A DNA stretch of 64,000 nt from Neobacillus citreus. GTDB lineage: Bacteria; Bacillota; Bacilli; Bacillales; Cytobacillaceae. The notes beneath the pieces are model-generated. The model ran no database searches, had not been told where the DNA came from, and saw only the letters and a list, made by a program, of their open reading frames with translations. The stretch spans positions 32,988-96,987 of the forward strand of contig NZ_JAGYPE020000014.1 of NCBI RefSeq assembly GCF_018343545.2, given 5' to 3'. A program made the translations under genes and the position numbers. Positions 1 to 8,705 of the stretch are shown here, one piece after another; position 1 is the first letter of the stretch, and every line of letters starts with the position of its first letter.

Positions 1-1
1 A

Positions 2-1108
2 GAAGTCATAGCTTACAGCAAAGAAATCGGTATCGATAAAATTGGATTTACTACTGCTGACCCATTCACGGAATTGAAAAACCGATTAATCCGCCAGCAG
101 GAACTGGGCTATCAATCAGGCTTTGAAGAGCCGGATATTGAAAAACGGACCACTCCTGCATTAATTATGGATGGTGCTCAGTCGATTATTTCAATCGCGT
201 TAGCATACCCTTCAAAAATGACAAACCGTGTGGAGAGTAAAAAGGGAGAACGGCGAGGGATTTATGCCCGCGCTTCGTGGGGTCAAGATTATCATCATAT
301 TATTAAAGACCGACTTCAGAAGCTTGAGGAGTTTATTTTAATGAAGCTACCGGAAGCGCAGCTGAAATTGATGGTCGATACAGGCGAGCTCTCCGACCGT
401 GCTGTCGCCGAGCGGGCGGGAATTGGCTGGAGCGGAAAAAACTGTGCCATTATTACCCCAGAGTTCGGCTCGTATGTTTATTTAGGCGAAATGATTACGA
501 GTATTCCATTTGAACCGGATTCTCTTGTCGAAGATCAATGCGGTTCCTGCACGAAGTGTTTGGAAGCATGTCCGACGGGAGCATTGATTCAAGGCGGACA
601 GATTAACGCGCAGCGTTGTGTTTCTTTTTTAACGCAGACGAAGGGATTTATTCCTGATGAGTTCCGCGACAAAATCGGCAATCGTATTTACGGTTGCGAT
701 TCCTGTCAGACCGCGTGCCCGCATAACAAAGGTAAGAACTTTCATTTTCATGTTGAAATGGAGCCGGACCCAGAGGCGGTTAAACCTTTGTTGAAGCCAA
801 TTTTAAAATTAAGCAATCGCGAATTTAAAAATCGCTTTGGCTATCTGGCAGGATCCTGGAGAGGGAAGAAGCCGATTCAACGGAATGCCATGATTGCGCT
901 GGCCCATTTTAAGGATGAGACCGCAGTTGCCAACCTAATTGAGGTTCTAAAAAACGAGGCGAGTTCCGTTGCAAGAGGGACTGCGGCCTGGGCGCTTGGT
1001 AAAATTGGCGGGGACGCTGCAGAGGCAGCATTAGTAAAAGCGTTGGATCAGGAAGCAGATATCGAAGTGCGGTGTGAGATTGAAAAAGGGTTGAATATTT
1101 TAAAATAA
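2..1108 (+). CDS. queG: Epoxyqueuosine reductase QueG (5' end outside window)
   Basis: Catalyses the last step of queuosine synthesis in tRNA, reducing epoxyqueuosine with cobalamin and two 4Fe-4S clusters. The reading frame is open from base 2, so the true start lies upstream; the internal TTG at 74 is not the start. Visible are the active-site stretch VDTGELSDRAVAERAGIGW, a ferredoxin-like CGSCTKCLEACP motif, a second CDSCQTACPHN motif, and a C-terminal HEAT-like part (roughly the last 110 residues) with the AAWALGKIGG repeat. That C-terminal extension is normal for the Bacillus-type enzyme. It is followed by the amidase and trmL as in B. subtilis. Confidence 0.95.
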   Translation, partial: EVIAYSKEIGIDKIGFTTADPFTELKNRLIRQQELGYQSGFEEPDIEKRTTPALIMDGAQSIISIALAYPSKMTNRVESKKGERRGIYARASWGQDYHHIIKDRLQKLEEFILMKLPEAQLKLMVDTGELSDRAVAERAGIGWSGKNCAIITPEFGSYVYLGEMITSIPFEPDSLVEDQCGSCTKCLEACPTGALIQGGQINAQRCVSFLTQTKGFIPDEFRDKIGNRIYGCDSCQTACPHNKGKNFHFHVEMEPDPEAVKPLLKPILKLSNREFKNRFGYLAGSWRGKKPIQRNAMIALAHFKDETAVANLIEVLKNEASSVARGTAAWALGKIGGDAAEAALVKALDQEADIEVRCEIEKGLNILK

Positions 1109-1183
1109 AGGCTCTTTTCTAAAAGATTGTTGCTTCCCGAATATAAAAACTGCTCCAAGTAAGAAGGAATAACTTATTGCCTC

Positions 1184-1234
1184 GCTGTATGCGACCGAAC
1201 GCATGAACAAATCAGCGGTTCGGTCGCATATAGC
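1184..1234. other. Long hairpin after queG
   Basis: ATGCGACCGAAC (1189-1200) pairs perfectly with GTTCGGTCGCAT (1218-1229) around a 17-nt loop, and flanking GC-rich bases extend the stem. No run of T follows, so it is a poor terminator. It may be an mRNA 3' end or stability structure. The rest of 1109-1414 holds nothing else clear apart from the terminator at 1321. Confidence 0.5.
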
Positions 1235-1320
1235 CTTTCTATGAGCCCCAACTATCGAAAAAAGTATGCGGCTAGTCGCAGAGGAGCAAAAACAACAATA
1301 TGTACCAAAACAGTAACATT

Positions 1321-1358
1321 AAAAAGAGCGGGACCAAATACCGGTTTCGCTCTTTTTG
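1321..1358. terminator. Bidirectional terminator-like hairpin
   Basis: AAAAAGAGCG (from 1321) pairs with CGCTCTTTTT (ending about 1357), with T-runs on both strands. It separates queG from the amidase gene. Confidence 0.6.
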
Positions 1359-1414
1359 ATGTTAAATCCCGCTTCCTTTCATATGTATGAAAGTGAAAGG
1401 AGATGAACAGCCAA

Positions 1415-2308
1415 ATGCGTGATGCCCTTCAGCAGCTTTTTGAGTTTAGGGTTCAGCAATTCGTTGCCAATCCGAACCAACGAAATGCCAAAGACTTTTT
1501 TTCAAAAGCCGAGCAGAAACGGGAAACTATTTCGAAAAGGTCAGCGGAAATCGTCAAGGTGAAAGCGTCCGGAAAAATTCTTACCACCGCCGATGAAGAC
1601 GATTTCCAGCAGGTGAAATACCTTGCCCATTATCAATATTTAATCAAACAAAATGGAAGTCTATATCTAGAGGAAGAGACCGAAGAAAGAATGGCAAAGT
1701 TTTATCACGGGGCCTTAATTATGGATGAAGAAATCCACCCGCCATTATACCAGGAGTACCAACACGAAAACCCGCCCCCATCCGAAGCCGAGCCCCCTGA
1801 ACCCAATGAAGAACGAATCAGCTACCAATACAACCGACTCCAGGCTGTCCAATACGCGGAGCGCTGGTGGAACAGCTACAATCCCTCCTATAAAAAATTT
1901 GAAAACGACTGTACCAACTTTATCTCGCAATGCCTACATGCCGGGGAAGCGCCAATGCGGGGCTATCCAAACCGCGGCACAGGCTGGTGGCTGCGAAGCC
2001 ATAATTGGAGCTACAGCTGGGCAGTGGCCCACTCGCTCAAAATGTATTTCGCGCAATCCAAGCTTGGGTTAAGAGCAAAAGAGGTATCAAGCCCCGACCA
2101 ATTAACATACGGGGATATCATTTGCTATGATTTTGAAGGGGACGGCCGGTTTAATCACAATACCATCGTCACCGGGAAGGATGCGGACGGGATGCCGCTT
2201 GTGAATGCTCACACGTACAACAGCCGGATGCGGTACTGGGCATATGAAGATTCCTCCGCCTATACGCCAAATATTAAGTATAAGTTTTATGCCATCATTG
2301 ACGGCTAA
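1415..2308 (+). CDS. yhbB: Amidase-domain protein, YhbB-like
   Basis: 297 aa. The C-terminal half matches the putative amidase domain (Amidase_6 family, papain-like): NDCTNFISQCLHAG holds the likely catalytic Cys, FNHNTIVTGKD the likely His. The N-terminal half is charged and helical, followed by a Pro/Glu-rich linker (PPPSEAEPPEPNEE). No signal peptide is visible, so it is probably intracellular or forespore/mother-cell located. The ATG at 1415 is preferred because AAAGGAG at 1396-1402 lies 12 nt upstream; an in-frame ATG at 1403 directly abuts that site. Position between queG and trmL matches yhbB of B. subtilis. The substrate is unknown. Confidence 0.8.
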   Translation: MRDALQQLFEFRVQQFVANPNQRNAKDFFSKAEQKRETISKRSAEIVKVKASGKILTTADEDDFQQVKYLAHYQYLIKQNGSLYLEEETEERMAKFYHGALIMDEEIHPPLYQEYQHENPPPSEAEPPEPNEERISYQYNRLQAVQYAERWWNSYNPSYKKFENDCTNFISQCLHAGEAPMRGYPNRGTGWWLRSHNWSYSWAVAHSLKMYFAQSKLGLRAKEVSSPDQLTYGDIICYDFEGDGRFNHNTIVTGKDADGMPLVNAHTYNSRMRYWAYEDSSAYTPNIKYKFYAIIDG

Positions 2309-2327
2309 GGTCTAATTCTTGAAAAAG

Positions 2328-2336
2328 TGGTATAAT
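2328..2336 (+). promoter_or_regulatory. Extended -10 promoter of trmL
   Basis: TGGTATAAT is a perfect extended -10 (TGn plus TATAAT) 32 nt upstream of the trmL start; no good -35 is seen. Confidence 0.5.
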
Positions 2337-2368
2337 ACCTTTTAGAGTTTTTTTAAGAGGTGAAATTC

Positions 2369-2842
2369 ATGTCAGTGCACGTTGTCTTATACCAGCCAGA
2401 AAACCCATCCAACACCGGGAATATTGCACGTAGCTGTGCTGCCACCAATACTAACTTACACTTAATCGGGCCATTAGGTTTTTCTTTAGAAGACAAAATG
2501 CTGAAAAGAGCGGGGCTAGACTATTGGGAATTTGTTAACATGGTTTACTACAATTCTTTAGATGAATTTTATGAAAAAAATGCCGGCGGCGAATTTTATT
2601 ATGTAACGGAATTCGGAATGAAGCCGCATACAGCCTTTGACTACAGCGACACCACTAAAGATTATTATTTTATTTTTGGCCGCGAAACAACCGGTCTTCC
2701 AAAAGAGGTCATTGAAAAAAATAAGGATGCAACCTTAAGGATTCCGATGAATGACAAGGTTCGTTCATTAAATCTGTCTAATACCGCAGCCATCCTCATT
2801 TATGAAGCACTGCGCCAGCAAATTTATCCAAACCTTAAATAA
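2369..2842 (+). CDS. trmL: tRNA (cytidine/uridine(34)-2'-O)-methyltransferase TrmL
   Basis: 157 aa SPOUT-fold methyltransferase that 2'-O-methylates the wobble nucleotide of certain leucine tRNAs (called cspR in older Bacillus annotation). Family motifs are present: NPSNTGNIARSC near the N-terminus, FGRETTGLP in the middle and IPMNDKVRSLNLSNTAAI in the knotted C-terminal SAM site. The ATG at 2369 is chosen because AAGAGGTG (2355-2362) lies 6 nt upstream; the GTG at 2360 falls inside that ribosome site. It has its own extended -10 promoter and ends at a strong terminator. Confidence 0.95.
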   Translation: MSVHVVLYQPENPSNTGNIARSCAATNTNLHLIGPLGFSLEDKMLKRAGLDYWEFVNMVYYNSLDEFYEKNAGGEFYYVTEFGMKPHTAFDYSDTTKDYYFIFGRETTGLPKEVIEKNKDATLRIPMNDKVRSLNLSNTAAILIYEALRQQIYPNLK

Positions 2843-2870
2843 AAAAAGACTGCCGGAGCAGTCTTTTTTT
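2841..2870. terminator. Bidirectional terminator of trmL and the opposing microprotein
   Basis: AAAAAAAGACTG pairs with CAGTCTTTTTTT around ccggag. T-runs on both strands; the stop codon of the minus-strand small ORF overlaps its edge. Confidence 0.9.
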
Positions 2871-2961
2871 ATTTATTCGAACCTGGTTTGTCGTTGAATC
2901 CCGAAGTAAAGATTGCCGACAAAAATGCGATCATGACTAAAATGATTAGAAAAGTACCCAT
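2869..2961 (-). CDS. Single-span membrane microprotein (30 aa)
   Basis: A 30-residue ORF too short for ordinary gene calling. It starts MGTFLIILVMIAFLSAIF, a single hydrophobic span, and ends in a short polar tail (GFNDKPGSNK). It has a good ribosome site (AAGAAGGGGG, 8 nt before the ATG at 2961) and a terminator at its stop codon, so it looks like a complete gene. It converges with trmL and is divergent from prkA. The family is not recognised; small spore or membrane-associated peptides of this kind are common in Bacillaceae. Confidence 0.6.
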   Translation of the reverse strand: MGTFLIILVMIAFLSAIFTSGFNDKPGSNK

Positions 2962-3113
2962 TATGTATATCCCCCTTCTTTAATCAAGTTTTCATTTTAT
3001 ACACATATAATTATTATAGCCTAACTTCTAAAAATGAAAAGGGCAAGTTTATGAAAAAAAAGAAAAAGAAAAGAGTAATACGTCTTGGTTACGCATGTTC
3101 GATTGTTAAGGTG

Positions 3114-3121
3114 CATAGAGT
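3114..3121 (+). promoter_or_regulatory. Possible SigE-type -10 of prkA
   Basis: CATAGAGT resembles the SigE -10 (CATACAnT); the -35 match is poor. A similar CATAGGAT lies at 5206-5213 before yhbH. SigE control of both genes is known for B. subtilis; the sites here are tentative. Confidence 0.25.
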
Positions 3122-3160
3122 ATATTAATCGTCTCTGATCAACTACAGGGGGAGGGCCTT

Positions 3161-5056
3161 ATGGACATTTTAAAAAAAATCGAGAGGTACCGAGAAGAAG
3201 AAGAGAAACTGCGCTGGGAAGGAACGTTTGCTGATTATTTGGAAATGTTAAAGGAAAAGCCATGGGTTGCACAGTCTGCGCATTCTCGAGTTTATAATAT
3301 GATTAAGGATGCCGGAATTGAAGAAGTAAACGGGGCGAAGAAATATAATTTCTTTAGCAATGAGTTATTCGGTTTGGAAGAAGCCTTAGAGCGATTGGTG
3401 GAGGAATACTTCCATCCAGCTGCCAAAAGGCTCGATGTCAGGAAACGGATCTTACTGTTAATGGGACCGGTAAGTGGAGGAAAATCTACTCTTGTAACGA
3501 TGTTAAAAAGAGGATTAGAAAAATACTCCCATAGCGATCGCGGTTCGGTATTTGCCATTAAAGGCTGCCCGATGCATGAGGATCCGCTCCATTTGATTCC
3601 TCATCATCTACGTCAGGATTTCTTTGATGAATATGGAATCAGGATTGAAGGAAATCTATCGCCGCTCAATATGATGCGTTTGGAGCAGGAGTACGGCGGC
3701 CGGATTGAAGATGTTCAGGTAGAAAGAATCTTTTTCTCCGAAGATAAGCGAACCGGGATTGGAACCTTCAGTCCATCTGATCCAAAGTCTCAGGATATTG
3801 CCGACTTAACAGGAAGCATCGATTTTTCAACAATCGCTGAATTTGGTTCAGAGTCTGACCCGCGTGCTTACCGTTTTGACGGGGAATTAAATAAGGCTAA
3901 CCGCGGGATGATGGAATTCCAGGAAATGCTGAAATGTGATGAGAAATTCCTCTGGCATTTATTATCGTTAACCCAGGAGGGGAATTTCAAAGCGGGAAGA
4001 TTTGCGCTCATCAGTGCCGATGAGCTTATTGTCGCCCATACCAACGAAACCGAATACCGCTCCTTCATCTCCAACAAGAAAAACGAGGCCTTGCATTCAC
4101 GGATTATCGTCATGCCAATTCCGTATAACTTAAAGGCTTCCCAGGAAGAGCGTATTTATGAAAAAATGATCCGCGAAAGTGATGTTTCCGATGTTCATAT
4201 TGCACCGCATACGTTAAAGGTAGCATCCATGTTTACGATTCTTACCCGACTAAAGGAACCGAAAAAAGGCGATATTGATCTCATTAAGAAAATGCGCCTT
4301 TACGACGGCCAAAGTGTCGAAGGCTTTAATTCCGCCGATGTGGATGAACTTAAGAAGGAATATCCGGATGAAGGAATGAGCGGAATTGACCCACGTTACG
4401 TCATCAACCGAATTTCCTCCACCATTATAAGAAAAGAAGTGCCGTCAATAAATGCCTTGGATGTGTTAAGGTCATTGAAGGATGGTCTGGATCAGCATCC
4501 GTCGATTACCGCAGAACTGCGCGAGCGCTATATGAATTATATCTCTTTAGCACGTAAAGAGTATGATAATATTGCGAAGAAGGAAGTTCAAAAAGCATTC
4601 GTTTATTCTTATGAAGAGTCTGCGAAAACGCTGATGGATAATTATCTCGACAACGTCGAGGCTTATTGCAACAAAGCCAAGCTGCGCGATCCATTAACCG
4701 GGGAAGAAATCAATCCGGATGAAAAGCTGATGCGTTCGATTGAAGAACAAATTGGCATTTCGGAGAATGCAAAGAAGGCCTTCCGTGAGGAAATCTTAAT
4801 TCGTATTTCTGCTTTTGCAAGGAAGGGGAAACGGTTCGATTATAATTCCCATGACCGTCTCCGTGAAGCGATCCAGAAGAAGCTGTTTGCCGACCTGAAG
4901 GATGTCGTGAAGATTACGACTTCAACCAAAACGCCGGATGAGCAGCAGTTGAAGAAAATTAACGAGGTTGTTGCCCGCTTAATTGATGAGCATGGCTACA
5001 ATTCAACATCCGCAAATGAACTATTACGGTATGTCGGCAGTTTGTTAAATAGGTAG
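3161..5056 (+). CDS. prkA: PrkA serine protein kinase / AAA+ protein
   Basis: 631 aa, the usual PrkA length. The N-terminal AAA+ module carries a Walker A motif GPVSGGKST (residues 102-110); the C-terminal part is the PrkA-specific region related to eukaryotic-type kinases. In B. subtilis PrkA acts in the mother cell during sporulation, and later work on the family reports ATP-dependent protease activity, so the precise function is debated. ATG at 3161 follows GGGGGAGGG. It is followed by yhbH as in B. subtilis, but a terminator and about 250 bp separate them, so the two are probably separately transcribed. Confidence 0.95.
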   Translation: MDILKKIERYREEEEKLRWEGTFADYLEMLKEKPWVAQSAHSRVYNMIKDAGIEEVNGAKKYNFFSNELFGLEEALERLVEEYFHPAAKRLDVRKRILLLMGPVSGGKSTLVTMLKRGLEKYSHSDRGSVFAIKGCPMHEDPLHLIPHHLRQDFFDEYGIRIEGNLSPLNMMRLEQEYGGRIEDVQVERIFFSEDKRTGIGTFSPSDPKSQDIADLTGSIDFSTIAEFGSESDPRAYRFDGELNKANRGMMEFQEMLKCDEKFLWHLLSLTQEGNFKAGRFALISADELIVAHTNETEYRSFISNKKNEALHSRIIVMPIPYNLKASQEERIYEKMIRESDVSDVHIAPHTLKVASMFTILTRLKEPKKGDIDLIKKMRLYDGQSVEGFNSADVDELKKEYPDEGMSGIDPRYVINRISSTIIRKEVPSINALDVLRSLKDGLDQHPSITAELRERYMNYISLARKEYDNIAKKEVQKAFVYSYEESAKTLMDNYLDNVEAYCNKAKLRDPLTGEEINPDEKLMRSIEEQIGISENAKKAFREEILIRISAFARKGKRFDYNSHDRLREAIQKKLFADLKDVVKITTSTKTPDEQQLKKINEVVARLIDEHGYNSTSANELLRYVGSLLNR

Positions 5057-5063
5057 GGGTAAA

Positions 5064-5099
5064 AGACTGGTGGATGTTATTCTGCCAGTCTGTTTTTTT
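5064..5099 (+). terminator. Terminator of prkA
   Basis: AGACTGG (5064-5070) pairs with CCAGTCT (5085-5091), followed by GTTTTTTT. Confidence 0.85.
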
Positions 5100-5117
5100 C
5101 ACTTAATTTTGAAAATT

Positions 5118-5143
5118 GTCCAGCTACAGCGCCTAGGGGCTCG
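5118..5143. repeat. Fragment of a dispersed Bacillaceae repeat
   Basis: GTCCAGCTACAGCGCCTAGG and the adjoining GGCTCG resemble the start of a GC-rich repeat common between genes in Bacillus-group genomes. Only this short part is present here; the rest of 5144-5315 is AT-rich leader of yhbH. Confidence 0.45.
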
Positions 5144-5315
5144 TCCATTTTCATAGGCGAATGAACCAATTGTCAAAATAATTTGTAAATTATTCTCCTT
5201 TTCTGCATAGGATAAAGTAATCCATACTTCACTTCATTTTTCCATTCGCGTTATTGTATGTTTTTTGATAAAAATGTGTGATTATTTGAAAGATTTCATT
5301 AAGGAGGGGTTTTCA

Positions 5316-6485
5316 ATGTCAGTCAATAACCATCAATTTGTGATTTCGAAAGAAGATTGGTCCCTCCACCGTAAAGGCCACGATGACCAGCAGCGCCATC
5401 AAGAAAAAGTCCAAGAGGCTATTCGCAATAATTTACCAGATCTAATTACAGAAGAGAGTATTATCATGTCTAACGGTCGAGATGTGGTAAAAATTCCGAT
5501 ACGTTCTTTGGACGAATATAAAATTCGATATAATTATGATAAAAACAAACACGTGGGCCAAGGTGACGGTGAGAGTCAAGTAGGGGATGTTGTAGCGCGT
5601 GACGGATCAAACAGCGGCCAAAAAGGTCCAGGCAAAGGGCAGGGCGCCGGGGACCAAGCGGGAGAGGACTATTTCGAGGCGGAGGTTTCTCTAATGGAGC
5701 TTGAAGAAGCCCTTTTCAAGCAATTGGAGCTGCCAAATTTAAAGAAAAAAGAAGACCAGGAAAATCTCGTTGAAAACATTGAATTCAACGATATCCGAAA
5801 AACAGGGCTGATGGGCAATATCGATAAAAAGCGGACGATGATGACTGCTTTTAAGAGAAATGCGATGAGCGGGAAACCGGCATTCCATCCTATTTACAAG
5901 GAAGATCTGAAATTTAAAACTTGGAATGAAGTGGTGAAGCCGGATTCTAAGGCTGTGGTGCTAGCGATGATGGATACAAGCGGTTCGATGGGAATATGGG
6001 AAAAGTATATGGCACGAAGTTTCTTCTTCTGGATGACCCGTTTCTTACGGACAAAATATGAAACGGTTGAAATTGAATTTATTGCCCACCATACCGAGGC
6101 GAAGGTAGTATCTGAGGAAGACTTTTTCTCAAAAGGGGAAAGCGGCGGTACAATCTGCTCCTCTGCATACAGGAAAGCTCTTGAGATTATTGAAACGAAA
6201 TACAATCCACGGAAATATAATATTTATCCATTCCACTTTTCAGACGGAGATAATCTCACATCAGATAATGCGCGCTGCGTAAAGCTGGTGGAGGAATTAA
6301 TGAAAGTATCCAATATGTTTGGCTATGGAGAAGTTAATCAATACAACCGTCACTCTACTCTAATGTCCGCCTACAAAAACATCAAAGATGAGCATTTCCG
6401 CCACTATATCCTCAAGCAGAAAGCAGACGTATTCCACGCGATGAAAAGTTTCTTCCAAAAAGAGGAGAATGAAGTATTTGCATAA
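5316..6485 (+). CDS. yhbH: Sporulation protein YhbH (DUF444)
   Basis: 389 aa, a DUF444 protein partnered with PrkA across bacteria. The C-terminal half is a von Willebrand factor A-like fold with a MIDAS-type DTSGSMG motif (about residue 219) and [12 protein letters not shown] further on. A Gly/Gln-rich low-complexity linker sits around residues 90-115. The start ATG at 5316 follows AAGGAGGGG with 6 nt spacing; upstream in-frame TTG at 5265 has no ribosome site. Required for normal sporulation in B. subtilis; biochemical role unknown. Confidence 0.93.
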   Translation: MSVNNHQFVISKEDWSLHRKGHDDQQRHQEKVQEAIRNNLPDLITEESIIMSNGRDVVKIPIRSLDEYKIRYNYDKNKHVGQGDGESQVGDVVARDGSNSGQKGPGKGQGAGDQAGEDYFEAEVSLMELEEALFKQLELPNLKKKEDQENLVENIEFNDIRKTGLMGNIDKKRTMMTAFKRNAMSGKPAFHPIYKEDLKFKTWNEVVKPDSKAVVLAMMDTSGSMGIWEKYMARSFFFWMTRFLRTKYETVEIEFIAHHTEAKVVSEEDFFSKGESGGTICSSAYRKALEIIETKYNPRKYNIYPFHFSDGDNLTSDNARCVKLVEELMKVSNMFGYGEVNQYNRHSTLMSAYKNIKDEHFRHYILKQKADVFHAMKSFFQKEENEVFA

Positions 6486-6486
6486 C

Positions 6487-6517
6487 AAAAGGCAGGTGCC
6501 AGACACCTGCCTTTTTT
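6487..6517 (+). terminator. Terminator of yhbH
   Basis: AAGGCAGGTG (6489-6498) pairs with CACCTGCCTT (6504-6513), then TTTTTC. Confidence 0.9.
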
Positions 6518-6674
6518 CGTGCAATGAGATGTTGTGGGTTTTTGAATTATCTAAACAATTGAAATTTTTCTTTGAATTTTGACGAATTTGTGATAGTGTA
6601 ATCTTAAATAAAGTATTTCCTGCAACAAATAATATAAATGAAGGATTACCTTCATTCCCCAGTGAGGTGATGGA

Positions 6675-7523
6675 ATGGACTCACAATCATTTCAACAAAG
6701 GCTTAAAGAAAAATTCCCTGATTTGTCGACAGGTCAAAAAAAAGTGGCTAACTACCTGATTGAACATCTTAACCAAGCTGCCTTTAAAACGGCCTTTCAA
6801 ATCGGCCGTCAAGCAGCAGTGAGTGAAACCACAGTGATTCGCCTTTCGTATGCATTGGGCTTTGAAAGCTTTAGTGAGATGCAGGCTGTCATTCAAGAAG
6901 AGCTGCTCCGCGAAAATCAAGCTGCCATTGGCGAGCAGACCATTATGCCGATTGGCTCTAGCGACCCTTTTAAGAGAGTCATCTTAAACGAGATTCAGAT
7001 TTTAAAACAATTGATTAATAGAAGAAATGTCCAGGAGATTTGGAAAGCGGTTGATGCGCTTATAAAGGCAGATCAAGTGTTAATCGCCGGACATATGCTT
7101 TCCCATGCTGCGGCCTATTGGTTTTCCTATATGCTTGGTTCAATTAGAGACCATGTAAACTTATGCTCCCCAACAGGGGATTTTATCGAGAAATTATCTA
7201 ATCTGACCAAAGATTCTGTTGTTGTCGTATTTTCCTTCTCAAGGTATTCCACTCAAACCATAAAGCTGGCTGAGTATGTGGCGGAAAATGGAATATGCTT
7301 AATTACGGTGACAGACCGGATGCTTTCCCCAGTTGGGAGAATTTCCGATATTGTCTTGACCACTGAAGAAAATGTCCAGACGGGAAGCAATTCGATTGCA
7401 TCGGTCATTAGCTTAGTTGATTTAATTATTGAAGGCATTCATGAAAAAGACCAGGAGCGGATTCGGGCCCATCAGCAAAAATTAGAAGAAATGTATTCAA
7501 ATTTTAATGTTTTTAGTGAATAA
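6675..7523 (+). CDS. MurR/RpiR-family transcriptional regulator
   Basis: 282 aa. Residues 1-77 form the HTH_6 domain (LSTGQKKVANYLIEH, VSETTVIRLSYALGF), residues about 125-250 a SIS sugar-phosphate-type domain with the VFSFSRYSTQTIKLAEYVAE stretch. ATG at 6675 follows GAGGTGATGG. It heads a cluster of an M20 amidohydrolase, a LysP-type permease and an enolase-superfamily racemase and is the likely local regulator. The SIS serine is replaced (SFSRYSTQT), and the neighbours handle amino acids, so the ligand may not be a sugar phosphate. Confidence 0.88.
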   Translation: MDSQSFQQRLKEKFPDLSTGQKKVANYLIEHLNQAAFKTAFQIGRQAAVSETTVIRLSYALGFESFSEMQAVIQEELLRENQAAIGEQTIMPIGSSDPFKRVILNEIQILKQLINRRNVQEIWKAVDALIKADQVLIAGHMLSHAAAYWFSYMLGSIRDHVNLCSPTGDFIEKLSNLTKDSVVVVFSFSRYSTQTIKLAEYVAENGICLITVTDRMLSPVGRISDIVLTTEENVQTGSNSIASVISLVDLIIEGIHEKDQERIRAHQQKLEEMYSNFNVFSE

Positions 7524-7556
7524 TTCACGAGCAGAAACAGAAATGAGATGTTGATC

Positions 7557-8690
7557 ATGAATCCAATTGATTATATTGAGCAGAACAAAGAATTACTAGT
7601 TCAAACCTATCACGATTTACATATAGTGGCGGAGCCGAGCTGGGAAGAGAAAAAAACATCACAATATTTAGTGAACCGCCTGAAAAATGCAGGCCTTCTC
7701 GTCAAGACGTTTCCCACCCATTACGGAATTGTCGCCGAGATTCCCGGACAATCGGACGAGATAATCGCTTTAAGAGCAGACCTGGACGCGCTTCTGCAGG
7801 AAGTGGATGGTGTGGTAAAGGCCAATCATTCATGCGGACATGATGCCCACAGTACGATGGCTCTTTATTCGGCCTTGGCTCTAGCTGCGAGTGGCATGAA
7901 ACCGAAGCATACGCTAAGATTTATTTTTCAGCCTGCTGAAGAAAAAGGCGAAGGTGCCCTTCAGATGATGGAGGACGGTGCACTAGAACAGGTTAAATTG
8001 TTGTTTGGCGTTCACCTGCGCCCGCAATTTGAGGTTCCTTATTCGCATGCATCACCTGTGATTATCCACGGTTCTGCGGGGACAGTGAAAGGGACGATTA
8101 AAGGCAGACAAGCCCATGCGGCACGTCCGCAAGACGGGATCAATGTCATTGAAGCGGCGGCGCTGATTGTACAGAAGCTTAAGGGGATTAAGATTGAAAC
8201 AAAGCTGCCTTATTCCATCAAAATGACCCAGCTGTCCACTGATAACGAATCATCTAATGTTATTCCGGAAACGGCGGGCTTTACCATTGATGCCAGAGCC
8301 CAGTCCAATGAGGTTATGGATATCCTAACACAACGGACTCATGAAATCATGGAGCAAGTAATGGAGGAAACAGGTGCTTTTGTTCAGTGGAAGATGGAAG
8401 AGTATGTTCCTGCAGCTGTTAAGAATGAACAAGCTATGAAATTTGCTGAAAACGCTATCAAAGATATTCTTGGGGAACATCAGGTGGTGCCTGTCTGTGT
8501 TTCTCAAGGGGGTGAGGACTTCCATTTTTACACAGTGAAAAATCCAGGGCTTCCTGCTACAATGATTGGATTGGGCTGTGGCCTTGCTCCCGGCCTGCAT
8601 CATCCAAAGATGACTTTTCAATTAGATGCACTGCATTATGGCGCGAAAATCTTAACAAGAACCATAATGCTTGCTTTAGAAGAATACTAA
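7557..8690 (+). CDS. M20-family N-acyl amino acid amidohydrolase
   Basis: 377 aa metallohydrolase of the M20D type (HipO/AmhX-like). Metal and catalytic motifs are visible: SCGHDAHSTM and QPAEEKGEGA, with a dimerisation domain in the middle (SAGTVKGTIKGRQAHAARP). Cytoplasmic, no signal peptide. Ribosome sites are weak; ATG at 7557 preceded by GAGATG is chosen over ATG at 7548. It lies 24-33 bp after the RpiR gene and 15 bp before lysP, so the three look like one operon. With the racemase-like gene downstream it could remove an N-succinyl or N-acetyl group from an L-amino acid. Annotation as aminobenzoyl-glutamate or hippurate hydrolase cannot be excluded. Confidence 0.85.
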   Translation: MNPIDYIEQNKELLVQTYHDLHIVAEPSWEEKKTSQYLVNRLKNAGLLVKTFPTHYGIVAEIPGQSDEIIALRADLDALLQEVDGVVKANHSCGHDAHSTMALYSALALAASGMKPKHTLRFIFQPAEEKGEGALQMMEDGALEQVKLLFGVHLRPQFEVPYSHASPVIIHGSAGTVKGTIKGRQAHAARPQDGINVIEAAALIVQKLKGIKIETKLPYSIKMTQLSTDNESSNVIPETAGFTIDARAQSNEVMDILTQRTHEIMEQVMEETGAFVQWKMEEYVPAAVKNEQAMKFAENAIKDILGEHQVVPVCVSQGGEDFHFYTVKNPGLPATMIGLGCGLAPGLHHPKMTFQLDALHYGAKILTRTIMLALEEY

Positions 8691-8705
8691 AAAAAGAGGT
8701 GTTTT

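Noticed and set aside
3051..3125. 24-aa Lys-rich ORF before prkA
   Set aside because: Overlaps the expected prkA promoter, poor ribosome site, low-complexity start.
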